Shown: positions 7,473 through 15,766 of the stretch, piece by piece | How positions within the stretch are numbered: position 1 is the first letter of the stretch | How the letters are laid out: every line of letters begins with the position of its first letter | Source: an uncultured bacterium | GTDB taxonomy: Bacteria > Cyanobacteriota > Vampirovibrionia > Gastranaerophilales > Gastranaerophilaceae | Reading direction: 5' to 3' | Length of the DNA stretch: 37,121 nucleotides | Assembly: GCA_902776035.1 (NCBI GenBank) | Contig: CACYOO010000015.1 | Coordinates: 1 to 37,121, forward strand | The notes under the pieces: model-generated | Seen by the model: the letters and a program-made list of their open reading frames with translations, nothing else | Told to the model about the DNA's origin: nothing | Database searches by the model: none | Program-made: the position numbers and the translations under genes

Positions 7473-8812
7473 AATACTTTTTCTCCTTTTAAGCCGTTTG
7501 CTATTTCTTCAAATTTCATTGCACGTGATGCTTTTAAAAATATCGTACTTGATTTATCAATATTAGCAAATATGTAACGAACAGCATCCGAATTATTGCT
7601 AAATGAAACTGCATCTATACCTTGAAGTTTAACTCTGTTTGCAATTTTCGATGCATATTCACCTACTGTTATTACTTGTATTTTATTATTAGGATTTTTA
7701 TGTTCAATAATAAAATCACCTATTTCTTCATGATATAGATTACCATAATCTCCAAGTTCACACATATCACCGAGAACTAAAACAAGATTATCATAAAATT
7801 CCATAGCTGTAGAAACAGATGCTTTCATAGAATCAGGATTTGCATTGTAAGCATCATTTATTACATTGTAGCCGGCTATTTTTTCTACTTGCCAGCGTTT
7901 TTCTACAGGTTTGTATAACTTTAATCCGTTATTAATTAAATCAGGTTCTATGCCTAAATATAATCCTGCTTTAATTACGGCAATTGCATTTTCTACGTTG
8001 TAATCTCCGCTTGTATTTAATTGATATTCTTCATTTTTGTACTCAAACTTTGTTTTATCCGGTTGTTTATCTATAAATTCTACGTCTTTTAAGGAAAAGT
8101 AATATTTTTCTCCTTTAAATTGGACATTTTGTCTGATTAAATCGCTATCATGAGCAATAAAGATACCATTTTCTTTTTGGTAAGAACATATTTCACACTT
8201 TGCTTTTGCAATATTTTCACGACTTCCAAGCCGTCCTATATGAGAAGTTCCTACATTAGTAATAATTGTTATATTTGGATTGGAATATTTTGAAAGAAGT
8301 TCTATTTCACCCATTCCTCTCATTCCCATTTCAAGAATTAATACTCTTGTATCTTTTGGCATTGAAAGTATTGTCTGGCAAAAACCTACTTCGTTGTTAT
8401 GATTTAGAGGTGTTGCGTGTGTTTTATATTTTTGAGAACATACATATTTTAGCATTTCTTTTGTTGTTGTTTTACCTGAACTGCCTGTAAGAGCAATTAC
8501 TTTAGGCGAAACTTTATTTAAATAAAGTTTTGCTAGTTGTAAATAAGCAATTAAAGGATTTTCTACTTGTAGTACAAGATTTGCATTGTTTAAAACAGTT
8601 CCGCGCCTTGTAAAATATGCTTTTGCACCGCCATTAACCGCTTGAGAAATAAAATTTTCTCCGTCAAATGTTTCACCTTTTAACCCTATATATATATCGT
8701 TTGGTGTAATTGTTCGAGTATCGGTAGATATTGAGAAATGTTCTCCGTGTGTGTTATTTTTTAAAACTTTTGCACTTGTTGCAAAAATAAGTTCTTCTGT
8801 TGTAAATTTCAT
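7469..8812 (-). CDS. murF: UDP-MurNAc-tripeptide:D-Ala-D-Ala ligase MurF
   Basis: MurF adds D-Ala-D-Ala to the UDP-MurNAc tripeptide, the last cytoplasmic precursor step. It has the N-terminal MurF/E-type domain (STDTRTITPNDIYIGLKGETFDG split near 29-51), the P-loop IALTGSSGKTTTKEM (106-120), the NHNNEVG acceptor segment, LEMGMRGMGEI, and the C-terminal motif NDAYNANPDSMKAS. Length (447) is normal. It is the first cell-wall gene of the cluster, and no murE precedes it. No Shine-Dalgarno site is visible before the ATG. The 133-base gap upstream (8813-8945) is the largest in the minus-strand run. It carries a TATAAT on the minus strand (8921-8926) with a weak -35, so an internal promoter is possible. 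Confidence 0.95.
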   Translation of the reverse strand: MKFTTEELIFATSAKVLKNNTHGEHFSISTDTRTITPNDIYIGLKGETFDGENFISQAVNGGAKAYFTRRGTVLNNANLVLQVENPLIAYLQLAKLYLNKVSPKVIALTGSSGKTTTKEMLKYVCSQKYKTHATPLNHNNEVGFCQTILSMPKDTRVLILEMGMRGMGEIELLSKYSNPNITIITNVGTSHIGRLGSRENIAKAKCEICSYQKENGIFIAHDSDLIRQNVQFKGEKYYFSLKDVEFIDKQPDKTKFEYKNEEYQLNTSGDYNVENAIAVIKAGLYLGIEPDLINNGLKLYKPVEKRWQVEKIAGYNVINDAYNANPDSMKASVSTAMEFYDNLVLVLGDMCELGDYGNLYHEEIGDFIIEHKNPNNKIQVITVGEYASKIANRVKLQGIDAVSFSNNSDAVRYIFANIDKSSTIFLKASRAMKFEEIANGLKGEKVL

Positions 8813-8945
8813 AAAATGATTTTACAACAAAACATATATTTTTTAAATAAGTTTAATTTGTGTAAAATATTAGAGTGTATTTAAAATAAAAACATTTAAA
8901 TTATCGAAAAATTTAAGGATATTATATATCATCTTATTTTCAAGT

Positions 8946-10199
8946 TTATTTTTCCTCTATAGGTAATATTACGATAAAATCTGCACCTTTACCTTTTTCA
9001 CTTTCTACTCTTATTTTACCTTTATGCAATTCTGTAAGATATTTTGTGATTGTCAAACCAAGTCCTGTAGAAGTTTCTTTTTTATAAAACGCATCTTCTA
9101 ATTGTACAAACTTACCAAAAATTTTCTTATGATATTTTTTATCTATACCTATTCCATTATCTTTAACACTTATTCTAACATTTTTATAAGTATTGGAAAC
9201 ATTTATTTCTATTTTACCTTTTTCCGGTGTATATTTTATTGCGTTACTTAACAGGTTGTATAAAATTTGCTGTATTTTTTGATAATCTGCATAAATATCA
9301 ATATCTTTTACTATATGATATGTTAAATTAATGTTTTTCTTTTTTACCAAAGGCATAAGCATGTTTGTTGTTTCAATGACAGGTCTTGAAATTTCAAAAT
9401 ATTGCTTTATAAGTTTTACTGCATTTGCTTCTATCTTTGATATATCCAATATTTCATTTACCATACCAAGAAGCTGCAAAGCAGAAGTTTGAATATCATT
9501 TACATATTCCGTTTGTTTATCGCTTAATTCTCCATAAAATTGTGTTTTCAAAATATCGGAAAAGCCAATTATTGCATTCAATGGTGTTCTTAATTCATGT
9601 GAAACACTTGCTAAAAATTCATTTTTTACTTTATCGGCACTTAATATTTTTTTATTTTGAACTTTTATTGTCTTATATGCTTCATTTGTTTCTTTTACTG
9701 CATCTTTTAACGCCTTTGTTTGTATTTTAAATACATTTGAAAGTTCATTTTCTTTTATTTTATATGATAAAACTTCCGTACAAGTTTTAAGTGATATTAT
9801 TTCATCATCTGTAAATATACTTTCTTTTCCATATAAAACAAAACCGTAAACACAGCCTCTTATTGATAATCCGCTAAGAGCATAGTAATCACTTTGTAAA
9901 TTCAAAATTTTTATTAATTTAGAATTATTATCTAAAATCCTTTTTTTTGTATTAAAAATTAATTGAAATAAATCTTTTGTTATATCAATTGTATAATCGT
10001 ATTTATATTTTGTTCTACCTTTATATGAATTTTTAAACTGTATACTTTCAGGATTAATCAAAAATACATAACATTCTGAAAATCTTATAAATTTGTTTAT
10101 TAATTTAAAAAAATTTTCACAATCGTTAAGCGATACTTCTACAGAAAAAAGTTCAGGAATAATTTTAGTTGTATTTTCATATAATGAACAATTATTCAT
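8946..10199 (-). CDS. Soluble sensor histidine kinase with N-terminal GAF-like region
   Basis: A two-component kinase of 417 residues from the ATG at 10197-10199; an in-frame TTG at 10206-10208 would add three residues. Residues about 1-150 resemble a small-ligand sensor fold of GAF type, by length and pattern only. A predicted coiled coil follows (about 150-195), then the H-box FLASVSHELRTPLNAIIGFS with phospho-acceptor His201. The catalytic domain has the N-box NLLSNAIKYT (about 315-324), G1 DNGIGI (347-352) and G2 GLGLT (379-383). There are no membrane segments, so it senses an intracellular cue. No response regulator gene lies beside it. The start overlaps the end of hpt by 8 bases, so it appears co-expressed with hpt and tilS. 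The ligand is unknown. Confidence 0.88.
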   Translation of the reverse strand: MNNCSLYENTTKIIPELFSVEVSLNDCENFFKLINKFIRFSECYVFLINPESIQFKNSYKGRTKYKYDYTIDITKDLFQLIFNTKKRILDNNSKLIKILNLQSDYYALSGLSIRGCVYGFVLYGKESIFTDDEIISLKTCTEVLSYKIKENELSNVFKIQTKALKDAVKETNEAYKTIKVQNKKILSADKVKNEFLASVSHELRTPLNAIIGFSDILKTQFYGELSDKQTEYVNDIQTSALQLLGMVNEILDISKIEANAVKLIKQYFEISRPVIETTNMLMPLVKKKNINLTYHIVKDIDIYADYQKIQQILYNLLSNAIKYTPEKGKIEINVSNTYKNVRISVKDNGIGIDKKYHKKIFGKFVQLEDAFYKKETSTGLGLTITKYLTELHKGKIRVESEKGKGADFIVILPIEEK

Positions 10200-10737
10200 T
10201 AGTTTCAAGATAACCTATATAAGGTAAATTTCTGTAAAAACCATCATAATCAAGTCCATAACCTACAACAAACTGATTTTCGATTTGAAAACAATAGTAA
10301 TCCGGCTCTATATCTGTTTTTCTTGTTGATTTTTTATCAAGCAAAGAACAGAATTTTAAAGATTTAGTTTTAAAGTTTAAATGCATAAAATCAATCAAAA
10401 ATTTAGCTGTTAAGCCGGTATCAATAATATCTTCAACAATTAAAACATTTTTACCGTTCAAATTAGGTAAAGATATGTCAACCGCATTAACTTTACCTGT
10501 TGAAGTAAAGCCCGAACCATAACTTGAAAGCCGAATAAAGTTCATATTTAAAGGCATTTTCAAATGTTTTACCAAATCTGTAGTAAACATTACAGAACCC
10601 TTTAAAACACATATTACATACAATTCTTCATCTTTATAAAATTCATTTAAAACTTTACCTAGCTCTTTTATTTTATTTTGAAGTTCTTCTTCTGTTATAA
10701 GAACTTTTAAATCACTTTCTTTTATCATTTCCAGCAT
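10192..10737 (-). CDS. hpt: Hypoxanthine phosphoribosyltransferase
   Basis: Hpt converts hypoxanthine (and guanine) with PRPP to IMP (GMP) in purine salvage. The PRPP-binding signature VLIVEDIIDTGLTAK is at about 98-112. An LKGSVMFTTDLV segment near 45-56 matches the family's pyrophosphate loop region, and YGLDYDGFYRNLPYIG near the C-terminus is the purine-binding motif. The frame is open to a GTG at 10747-10749. The ATG at 10735-10737, 7 bases after AGGTGGA, is the better start and gives 181 residues, the normal size. It lies one base after the tilS stop. The tilS-hpt order is common in bacteria, where ftsH usually follows; here a histidine kinase follows instead. Confidence 0.94.
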   Translation of the reverse strand: MLEMIKESDLKVLITEEELQNKIKELGKVLNEFYKDEELYVICVLKGSVMFTTDLVKHLKMPLNMNFIRLSSYGSGFTSTGKVNAVDISLPNLNGKNVLIVEDIIDTGLTAKFLIDFMHLNFKTKSLKFCSLLDKKSTRKTDIEPDYYCFQIENQFVVGYGLDYDGFYRNLPYIGYLETNE

Positions 10738-10738
10738 T

Positions 10739-12070
10739 TTATATTCCACCTGTTTTCTTTAATGATAGCACATAATTACATTTGTTGACAACTTTTATTT
10801 TATCTGACACTCCATAACCACTAACCCATAGTATTTCAGAACCTTTACAAAGCAAAATTATTTTATCTTTTTCATGCTGAGGAATATTTTTTGATATTAG
10901 ATATTTTTTTAATTTCATACTTCCCATGCTACCTAAAGGAGTTATTCTATCTCCCTCTCTGCGTGTTCTTAATTCAAAATTTATATTTTCATTTATATCA
11001 ACATAAGCCATATATTCACTATCTAAAGGAAATTTATTAGGTTGTTTATCACATTTTTCAATTGAAAATATATAATCCCCGAATATATATTCTCCTGTGT
11101 TATTTATTTTTATAATGTCATTATTTTTTTTAATCTCTTCGATAACAGATATTTGTTTTTTATTTACAAAAAGCCATTTATTTGTTGTAAGTGAATATTT
11201 TTTACCTGAACCGGATGATATATTATTTTTTATAAATTCCAATGCATTTACTACTTTTTCTTGAGAATATTCAATATCATAATTTACAAAAATTTCATAA
11301 ATTATACGTTTTTGCATAACATCAGATAAACTTTTAAAAACATCTGTCATTATTTTATCATCGTTATATAAATTTAATGAATTTATATACTCTTTTACAA
11401 TTCTTTCTTCATCATAAGCAAGCAGTGAAAGAGAATTTATTGCATCTTCATAATTCGGATTTATACGCTTAAATAAAGGTAAAATTTCATTTCTTATATA
11501 ATTTCTTGAATATTTATTATTTTTATTTGAACTGTCATCATTTGGATTTAAATTATAATCTTTACAGTATTTTTCAACTTCATATCTTGAAATATCGAGC
11601 ATAGGTCTATAAATTTTATCAAGTTTTGGAGAAATACCTTGTAAACCTTTTATACCTGTACCTTTTATTAACCTGTAAATAAGGGTTTCAGAAGTATCAC
11701 TTTTTGTATGAGCCGTTAAAAGTGCATCAGCATTAAAAATTTTTATACATTTATTAAAAAATTCATATCTTAATTCTCTTGCTCTTGTTTCCGTATGTTT
11801 CTCATTTTTATCTAAAGTTTCTGTATAAAAATCTATACCAAGATTTTTGGCAAAATTTTTACAATTTTCCATTTCTTTAACAGCTTCTTCACCTCTCCAA
11901 TTGTGATTTAAATGAACAGCTACAACATTAAAACCATATATCTTAGACAGTTCATATAAAATATGAAGCAAACTCATTGAATCATATCCGCCAGAAAATC
12001 CGACAATGAGAGTTTTATCCTCATTTGTCAGATTATAACGAATTAAAAATTGTTCAATTTTCTTTTTCAC
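10739..12070 (-). CDS. tilS: tRNA(Ile)-lysidine synthase
   Basis: TilS modifies C34 of tRNA-Ile(CAU) to lysidine with ATP and lysine, switching it to read AUA. That is essential in a genome rich in AUA codons such as this one. The N-terminal PP-loop ATPase motif SGGYDS is at 26-31. HLNHNWRGEEA (about 78-88), TETRARELRYEF and LTAHTKSDTSETLIYRL follow, with DDSSNKNNKYSRNYIRNEI before the C-terminal substrate domain, which ends in a TilS-type REGDRITPLGSMGSMKLKKY region. Length (443) is normal. The start appears to be a GTG (12068-12070) overlapping the upstream gene by 17 bases, with no nearby ATG that would preserve the N-terminal helix. Confidence 0.94.
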   Translation of the reverse strand: MKKKIEQFLIRYNLTNEDKTLIVGFSGGYDSMSLLHILYELSKIYGFNVVAVHLNHNWRGEEAVKEMENCKNFAKNLGIDFYTETLDKNEKHTETRARELRYEFFNKCIKIFNADALLTAHTKSDTSETLIYRLIKGTGIKGLQGISPKLDKIYRPMLDISRYEVEKYCKDYNLNPNDDSSNKNNKYSRNYIRNEILPLFKRINPNYEDAINSLSLLAYDEERIVKEYINSLNLYNDDKIMTDVFKSLSDVMQKRIIYEIFVNYDIEYSQEKVVNALEFIKNNISSGSGKKYSLTTNKWLFVNKKQISVIEEIKKNNDIIKINNTGEYIFGDYIFSIEKCDKQPNKFPLDSEYMAYVDINENINFELRTRREGDRITPLGSMGSMKLKKYLISKNIPQHEKDKIILLCKGSEILWVSGYGVSDKIKVVNKCNYVLSLKKTGGI

Positions 12071-13421
12071 TTCTTTGCTTTTCTAAAATAATACCCTGTT
12101 TAATTTCCATAACATCAACACCTAATTGTTCTAATACTTTCATAGCAATACAATCCGGAACGGTTGTTATTGCGTACAAAAGATGTGCTGATTCTATTTT
12201 TGGCTCATTTCTGTTTTTTGCAAGTTCCCATGCTTTTTCCAATACTTTTTTAGCACGTACTGTAAATGTTATTTCTTCATCAAAATATTCATCACCGTAT
12301 CCAATTATTTCTTCAACAGCAATTCTTGCATCTTTTAAGGTTACTTCCAATTCGCTTAATACTCTGTAACCTATACTCATGCCTTCTGCTATAATACCTA
12401 GCAAAAACATTTCTGTTCCAACAGTTTTTCTCCCTATTCTCCTTGCTTCTTCTTTTGCAAGTTTCATTATAGTAAGAGCTTCAGGCATTTGATTTTCTAT
12501 TGGTTTAACAATTTGTTGTTTTATTAATTTATCGGATATGTCTAAAGACTTAAAAATATTGTATGCAATACCTTTTTTTGAATTTAATATACCAAGTAAA
12601 AGATGAGTAGGTGTAACAACAGATGAACCGTATTCTTTTGCTGCATCAATTGCTGCATTCATTGCGGCAAAAGCATTTGGTGTAAAAATAATTTGTTTAC
12701 CTTCAAATTCTTCTTGTCTTGAATTGATTTCTTTTAGTTTTTCCTCAAATTTTTCTGATGTTATACCAATGCTATTAAGTATTTTTGTAAGTTCTAAACT
12801 GTTATCTTCAAGAATTGAAGAAACAATTTGTTCTGTCCCCATAATTTCATAATTTGATGCAGAAAGTTTTGATAATGCCCTATCAAATACCTCCTTGCTT
12901 CCTGAAAGTAAATTATCCGTTTTAAGTAATTCTTCTTGTTTATTTTCACTACCATCAATTTCAGGATGCTTATAAACTTTTGTTTTACGTACTATTAATC
13001 TTGATATTAAATCTTTTGTTTTGTATATATCAAAATTAAACTGTTCTAAAATTCTTGGAATATAAGAGTTTTTATCATTTAGAATTGCTAAAAACAGATG
13101 TTCATATAATACATTTGTATTTCCTGTTTTTTGAGCAATATCAAGAGTTTTTTTAAGCAAATTTTTACTTGCTTCGCTAAATGGAGGTGTTGATACAATT
13201 CTGATAGATTTTTCAAAACGCAGTTTTTCATCAACAGCTTTTAAAAGTTCTTCAAAAGTAACATTATTAGTTCTAAAAATATTTAATGATATACCTTTAG
13301 CAGTTTTAACAAGAGCCAGCAAAAAATGTTCCGGCTGTACAGCAACATTTTGCATGATACTTGCTTGATATTGGGCATCTTTTACTACGTTTAAAGCTTT
13401 TTCCGTGAATTTTTCAAACAT
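12054..13421 (-). CDS. Three tandem Clp-N domains without AAA+ ATPase
   Basis: The 455-residue protein is built almost wholly of Clp-repeat units, six by eye: about 3-70, 81-143, 172-235, 247-302, 313-372 and 386-444, i.e. three double Clp-N domains. The first opens FEKFTEKALNVVKDAQYQAS with QPEHFLLALV. The last reads very like a ClpC N-domain: AKEEARRIG, VGTEMFLLGIIAEG, VEEIIGYG, FTVRAKKVLEKAWELA, AHLLYAIT and KVLEQLGVDV. The third and fourth repeats are the most degenerate. There is no Walker A or B motif and no AAA+ module anywhere. In ClpA/C such domains bind adaptors and substrates, so this protein may be an adaptor, docking scaffold or competitor for a Clp protease; that is inference. 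Plastid ClpT proteins are the closest known analogue. It starts 8 bases after the DUF1292 gene and overlaps tilS. Confidence 0.85.
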   Translation of the reverse strand: MFEKFTEKALNVVKDAQYQASIMQNVAVQPEHFLLALVKTAKGISLNIFRTNNVTFEELLKAVDEKLRFEKSIRIVSTPPFSEASKNLLKKTLDIAQKTGNTNVLYEHLFLAILNDKNSYIPRILEQFNFDIYKTKDLISRLIVRKTKVYKHPEIDGSENKQEELLKTDNLLSGSKEVFDRALSKLSASNYEIMGTEQIVSSILEDNSLELTKILNSIGITSEKFEEKLKEINSRQEEFEGKQIIFTPNAFAAMNAAIDAAKEYGSSVVTPTHLLLGILNSKKGIAYNIFKSLDISDKLIKQQIVKPIENQMPEALTIMKLAKEEARRIGRKTVGTEMFLLGIIAEGMSIGYRVLSELEVTLKDARIAVEEIIGYGDEYFDEEITFTVRAKKVLEKAWELAKNRNEPKIESAHLLYAITTVPDCIAMKVLEQLGVDVMEIKQGIILEKQRSEKEN

Positions 13422-13429
13422 AAGTTTAT

Positions 13430-13702
13430 TTACTCTTCATCCTCATCTACTGCATTTATAATTTCATCAACGTATTCGGAAACTTTTTCAAACTCGTCAT
13501 CATCATCAATAGTTTCGAAAGAATATCCACCGCCTTCTTCACTAATTAAACGCATTAAAACTATACTGTCATCATTATCTTCTACTTTTGGATTTTGCAC
13601 TAAAGCATATTCTTTATTTTCAAAAGGTATAATGTCTAATAATTTAAAACTAATATTATGTCCGTTTTCATCAACAGTTTCTATAATTCTTTCTTTTGCC
13701 AT
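13430..13702 (-). CDS. DUF1292 family acidic protein
   Basis: A 90-residue acidic protein matching the DUF1292 (YrzB) pattern: DENGHNISFKLLDIIPFENK, YALVQNP, SIVLMRLI and a strongly acidic tail ending DAVDEDEE. Molecular function is not known. In Firmicutes the family is typically encoded next to ruvX, and the same ruvX-DUF1292 order is kept here with a 27-base gap, suggesting a conserved functional link. An AAAGGA ribosome site precedes the ATG. It is probably cytoplasmic, with no signal or membrane segment. Confidence 0.85.
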   Translation of the reverse strand: MAKERIIETVDENGHNISFKLLDIIPFENKEYALVQNPKVEDNDDSIVLMRLISEEGGGYSFETIDDDDEFEKVSEYVDEIINAVDEDEE

Positions 13703-13729
13703 TTTTAATCCTTTCTTTTGTTATATTAT

Positions 13730-14134
13730 TTATAACCTTGCAAGATATTGTTCCAGTATAACACAAGCACTTTCAATATCAATAAGCCCTTTGTCTTTTT
13801 TGAAGTCTATTTTTCTATTTCTTAAATTTTCTTCTGCAGTTTCGGATGTAAGACGTTCATCTTCTTTTATAATATCATAATCAGTCAAAAAATTTTTTGA
13901 AAAATTTATACAATCTTGTGCCTGCTCACCTAATGTGCCATCCATATTATAAGGAACACCTATCACAATTGTTTTAACATTATTTGTTTTAGCAATTTCT
14001 TTTATTTTTTCTATAGCATCATTTTCAGGAATTCTGTTTATATAAGAATGTCCGCTTGCAGTTATTTTAAGATAATCACTCAATGCGATACCTATTCTTT
14101 TTGTACCTATATCGAGTGCCATTATCTTATTCAT
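13730..14134 (-). CDS. ruvX: YqgF/RuvX-type RNase H-fold nuclease
   Basis: A member of the YqgF family, linked in other bacteria to 16S rRNA 5'-end processing and proposed as a Holliday-junction resolvase. The RNase H fold signature IMALDIGTKRIGIALSD occupies 4-20 with catalytic Asp8. IGVPYNMDGTLGEQA is at about 58-72, EDERLTSETAEENL at about 91-104, and the C-terminal acidic strand region LIDIESACVILEQYL at about 117-131. Length (134) is normal. The ATG overlaps the stop of the upstream 543-aa gene by one base (TAATG). DUF1292 follows downstream, as in Firmicutes. Confidence 0.92.
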   Translation of the reverse strand: MNKIMALDIGTKRIGIALSDYLKITASGHSYINRIPENDAIEKIKEIAKTNNVKTIVIGVPYNMDGTLGEQAQDCINFSKNFLTDYDIIKEDERLTSETAEENLRNRKIDFKKDKGLIDIESACVILEQYLARL

Positions 14135-15765
14135 TAATCAGCAACCCATAATGTTTCTATTTTATTTATTATATTATTTACTTCATTTAGAGTAAATTCA
14201 CCGCTGTAACGTTCATTATTTCTTGCAAATAAATTTGTTGTTTTTGATTCTTCAACTATTCTGTATTTTAAGCCAACATAATATTCATATATACTTTTTC
14301 TTATAATATTTATATACATATTATGTTTTGCATCTTCATCAAAATATAAAGAATATAATCTTTGTGCTTCTGCTTTTTCGTTAGCAAGATATTTTAAATA
14401 AGCAGAAATTAAAAATCGTTTTGCCCAGCGTTTACGCTCACCTTCAGGTATAATATCATTAATATTTTCTTCTAATGCTTCATCTAAATCAAGATCACCT
14501 TTTTTAAATTCTCTATTTATGCTATTCATAAGAACATGAAATTCATCACAAAAATCTGTATCAACAAACCATTTTTGTGCAACATCCGATAAACAAATTT
14601 TATCAAAATCTTCTTTTGATAAAGGTTTCTTTTCAAATTTATCATCCATTATAAGTTCAGCCGGTACGGGTTCTTTAGATATATCCGCAGTTAAATTCCT
14701 CCAGCATATATATTCATAAGAAACAATTTCACCAAGTCTATGCACTGTATTTTCAGCATTTACAAGTAATGTTTTTAATACAGCAGCATTTATATATACA
14801 CTTTCTTCTCCGTCATAAAATCTGTTTACAATTTTTTCAAATTCTTCTTTTGTAATACTGTTAAATCCAAAACAGTCAACAATACCCCATTTGTCATTAA
14901 TTACAACCGCAACAAATTGGATAGTTTCATCTTCTCTTTCACGTGAAAAAATAAGTGCTTGATTACCATGTCCGTCAGGATAACTTGTATAACATTCATA
15001 AGGTTTTGACTCTGATAATACTGATTTATAAAAATCTGATGCATTATCTTCTCTAATACCCGACATTCTTAGTTCTAATATGTTTTTTTTAATTGCAGGA
15101 AGTATATCTTCATCAACATATTCAGAAACTTCTTTTAAAGCATGTAAAGCAAGCTGAGATCTTGAAGAACCTAGAATTTTAAGTACTTCCATTGAAATAT
15201 TTGATGTCGGATCATGTAAGAAAACAGGAACTAAAATATTTGCTAAAGCATCTTCTGAATAATCGTTACCTAATGAATGAATAAGGGTTATTTTATCTTT
15301 ATAAGGTATAGCTTCTAAAAAATCCAAGAAGTCTATTTGAGCTTCAGGATTCATTATAGCTGTATTTAACAACTCTTTTGTTTCATTTTCAATCAATTCA
15401 TCCGGAGCTTCAAAATATTCATCTACCTGTTGATAATCAAAAGTATTTCCCATATCTTTTAATAAATTTAAGATAAGTGCCTTATTATAATCACTTATTA
15501 AAGGACTTTTCAATGATGTCCATAAAGCATTTTCTAATTGTTCCTTATCACAAAGTCTAAGAAGTAAAAAGCTTATAATAAATGCTTTATCTTCGGTTAT
15601 TTTTATAAATTCACGCATTAACAAATCAAGTATTTGTTTTTTATTTTCTTGATTATCTAAAACTTCTAAAATTTCATCTACTTTTGATGCATCACTTATC
15701 ATTTGTAATTTTGAAATTACTGTTAAAATTTCTGCTTTTAATTGAATTTTGTTTAACTGTTCCAT
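14134..15765 (-). CDS. Unrecognised 543-aa helical protein, HEAT-like N-terminus
   Basis: No family is recognised. Residues about 1-230 look all-helical with short repeating amphipathic units (LILNLLKDMG, LIHSLGND, SMEVLKILGSSRSQLALHAL), resembling a degenerate HEAT/ARM solenoid. A central part about 255-320 is more strand-like (ALIFSRE, IQFVAVVINDKWGIVDCFGF). The C-terminal third is helical again (RFLISAYLKYLANEKAEAQRLYSLYF). No signal peptide, membrane segment or nucleotide-binding motif is seen. It starts one base after the ClpX-type zinc-finger gene and its stop overlaps ruvX, so it is translated in the middle of a tight operon. A scaffold or client-recognition role alongside the Clp-N proteins is possible, but only from context. 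Confidence 0.8.
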   Translation of the reverse strand: MEQLNKIQLKAEILTVISKLQMISDASKVDEILEVLDNQENKKQILDLLMREFIKITEDKAFIISFLLLRLCDKEQLENALWTSLKSPLISDYNKALILNLLKDMGNTFDYQQVDEYFEAPDELIENETKELLNTAIMNPEAQIDFLDFLEAIPYKDKITLIHSLGNDYSEDALANILVPVFLHDPTSNISMEVLKILGSSRSQLALHALKEVSEYVDEDILPAIKKNILELRMSGIREDNASDFYKSVLSESKPYECYTSYPDGHGNQALIFSREREDETIQFVAVVINDKWGIVDCFGFNSITKEEFEKIVNRFYDGEESVYINAAVLKTLLVNAENTVHRLGEIVSYEYICWRNLTADISKEPVPAELIMDDKFEKKPLSKEDFDKICLSDVAQKWFVDTDFCDEFHVLMNSINREFKKGDLDLDEALEENINDIIPEGERKRWAKRFLISAYLKYLANEKAEAQRLYSLYFDEDAKHNMYINIIRKSIYEYYVGLKYRIVEESKTTNLFARNNERYSGEFTLNEVNNIINKIETLWVAD

Positions 15766-15766
15766 A

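Noticed and set aside
12054-13421. Full ClpC or ClpB chaperone
   Set aside because: No Walker A/B, no AAA+ domain, and the length is used up by Clp repeats.
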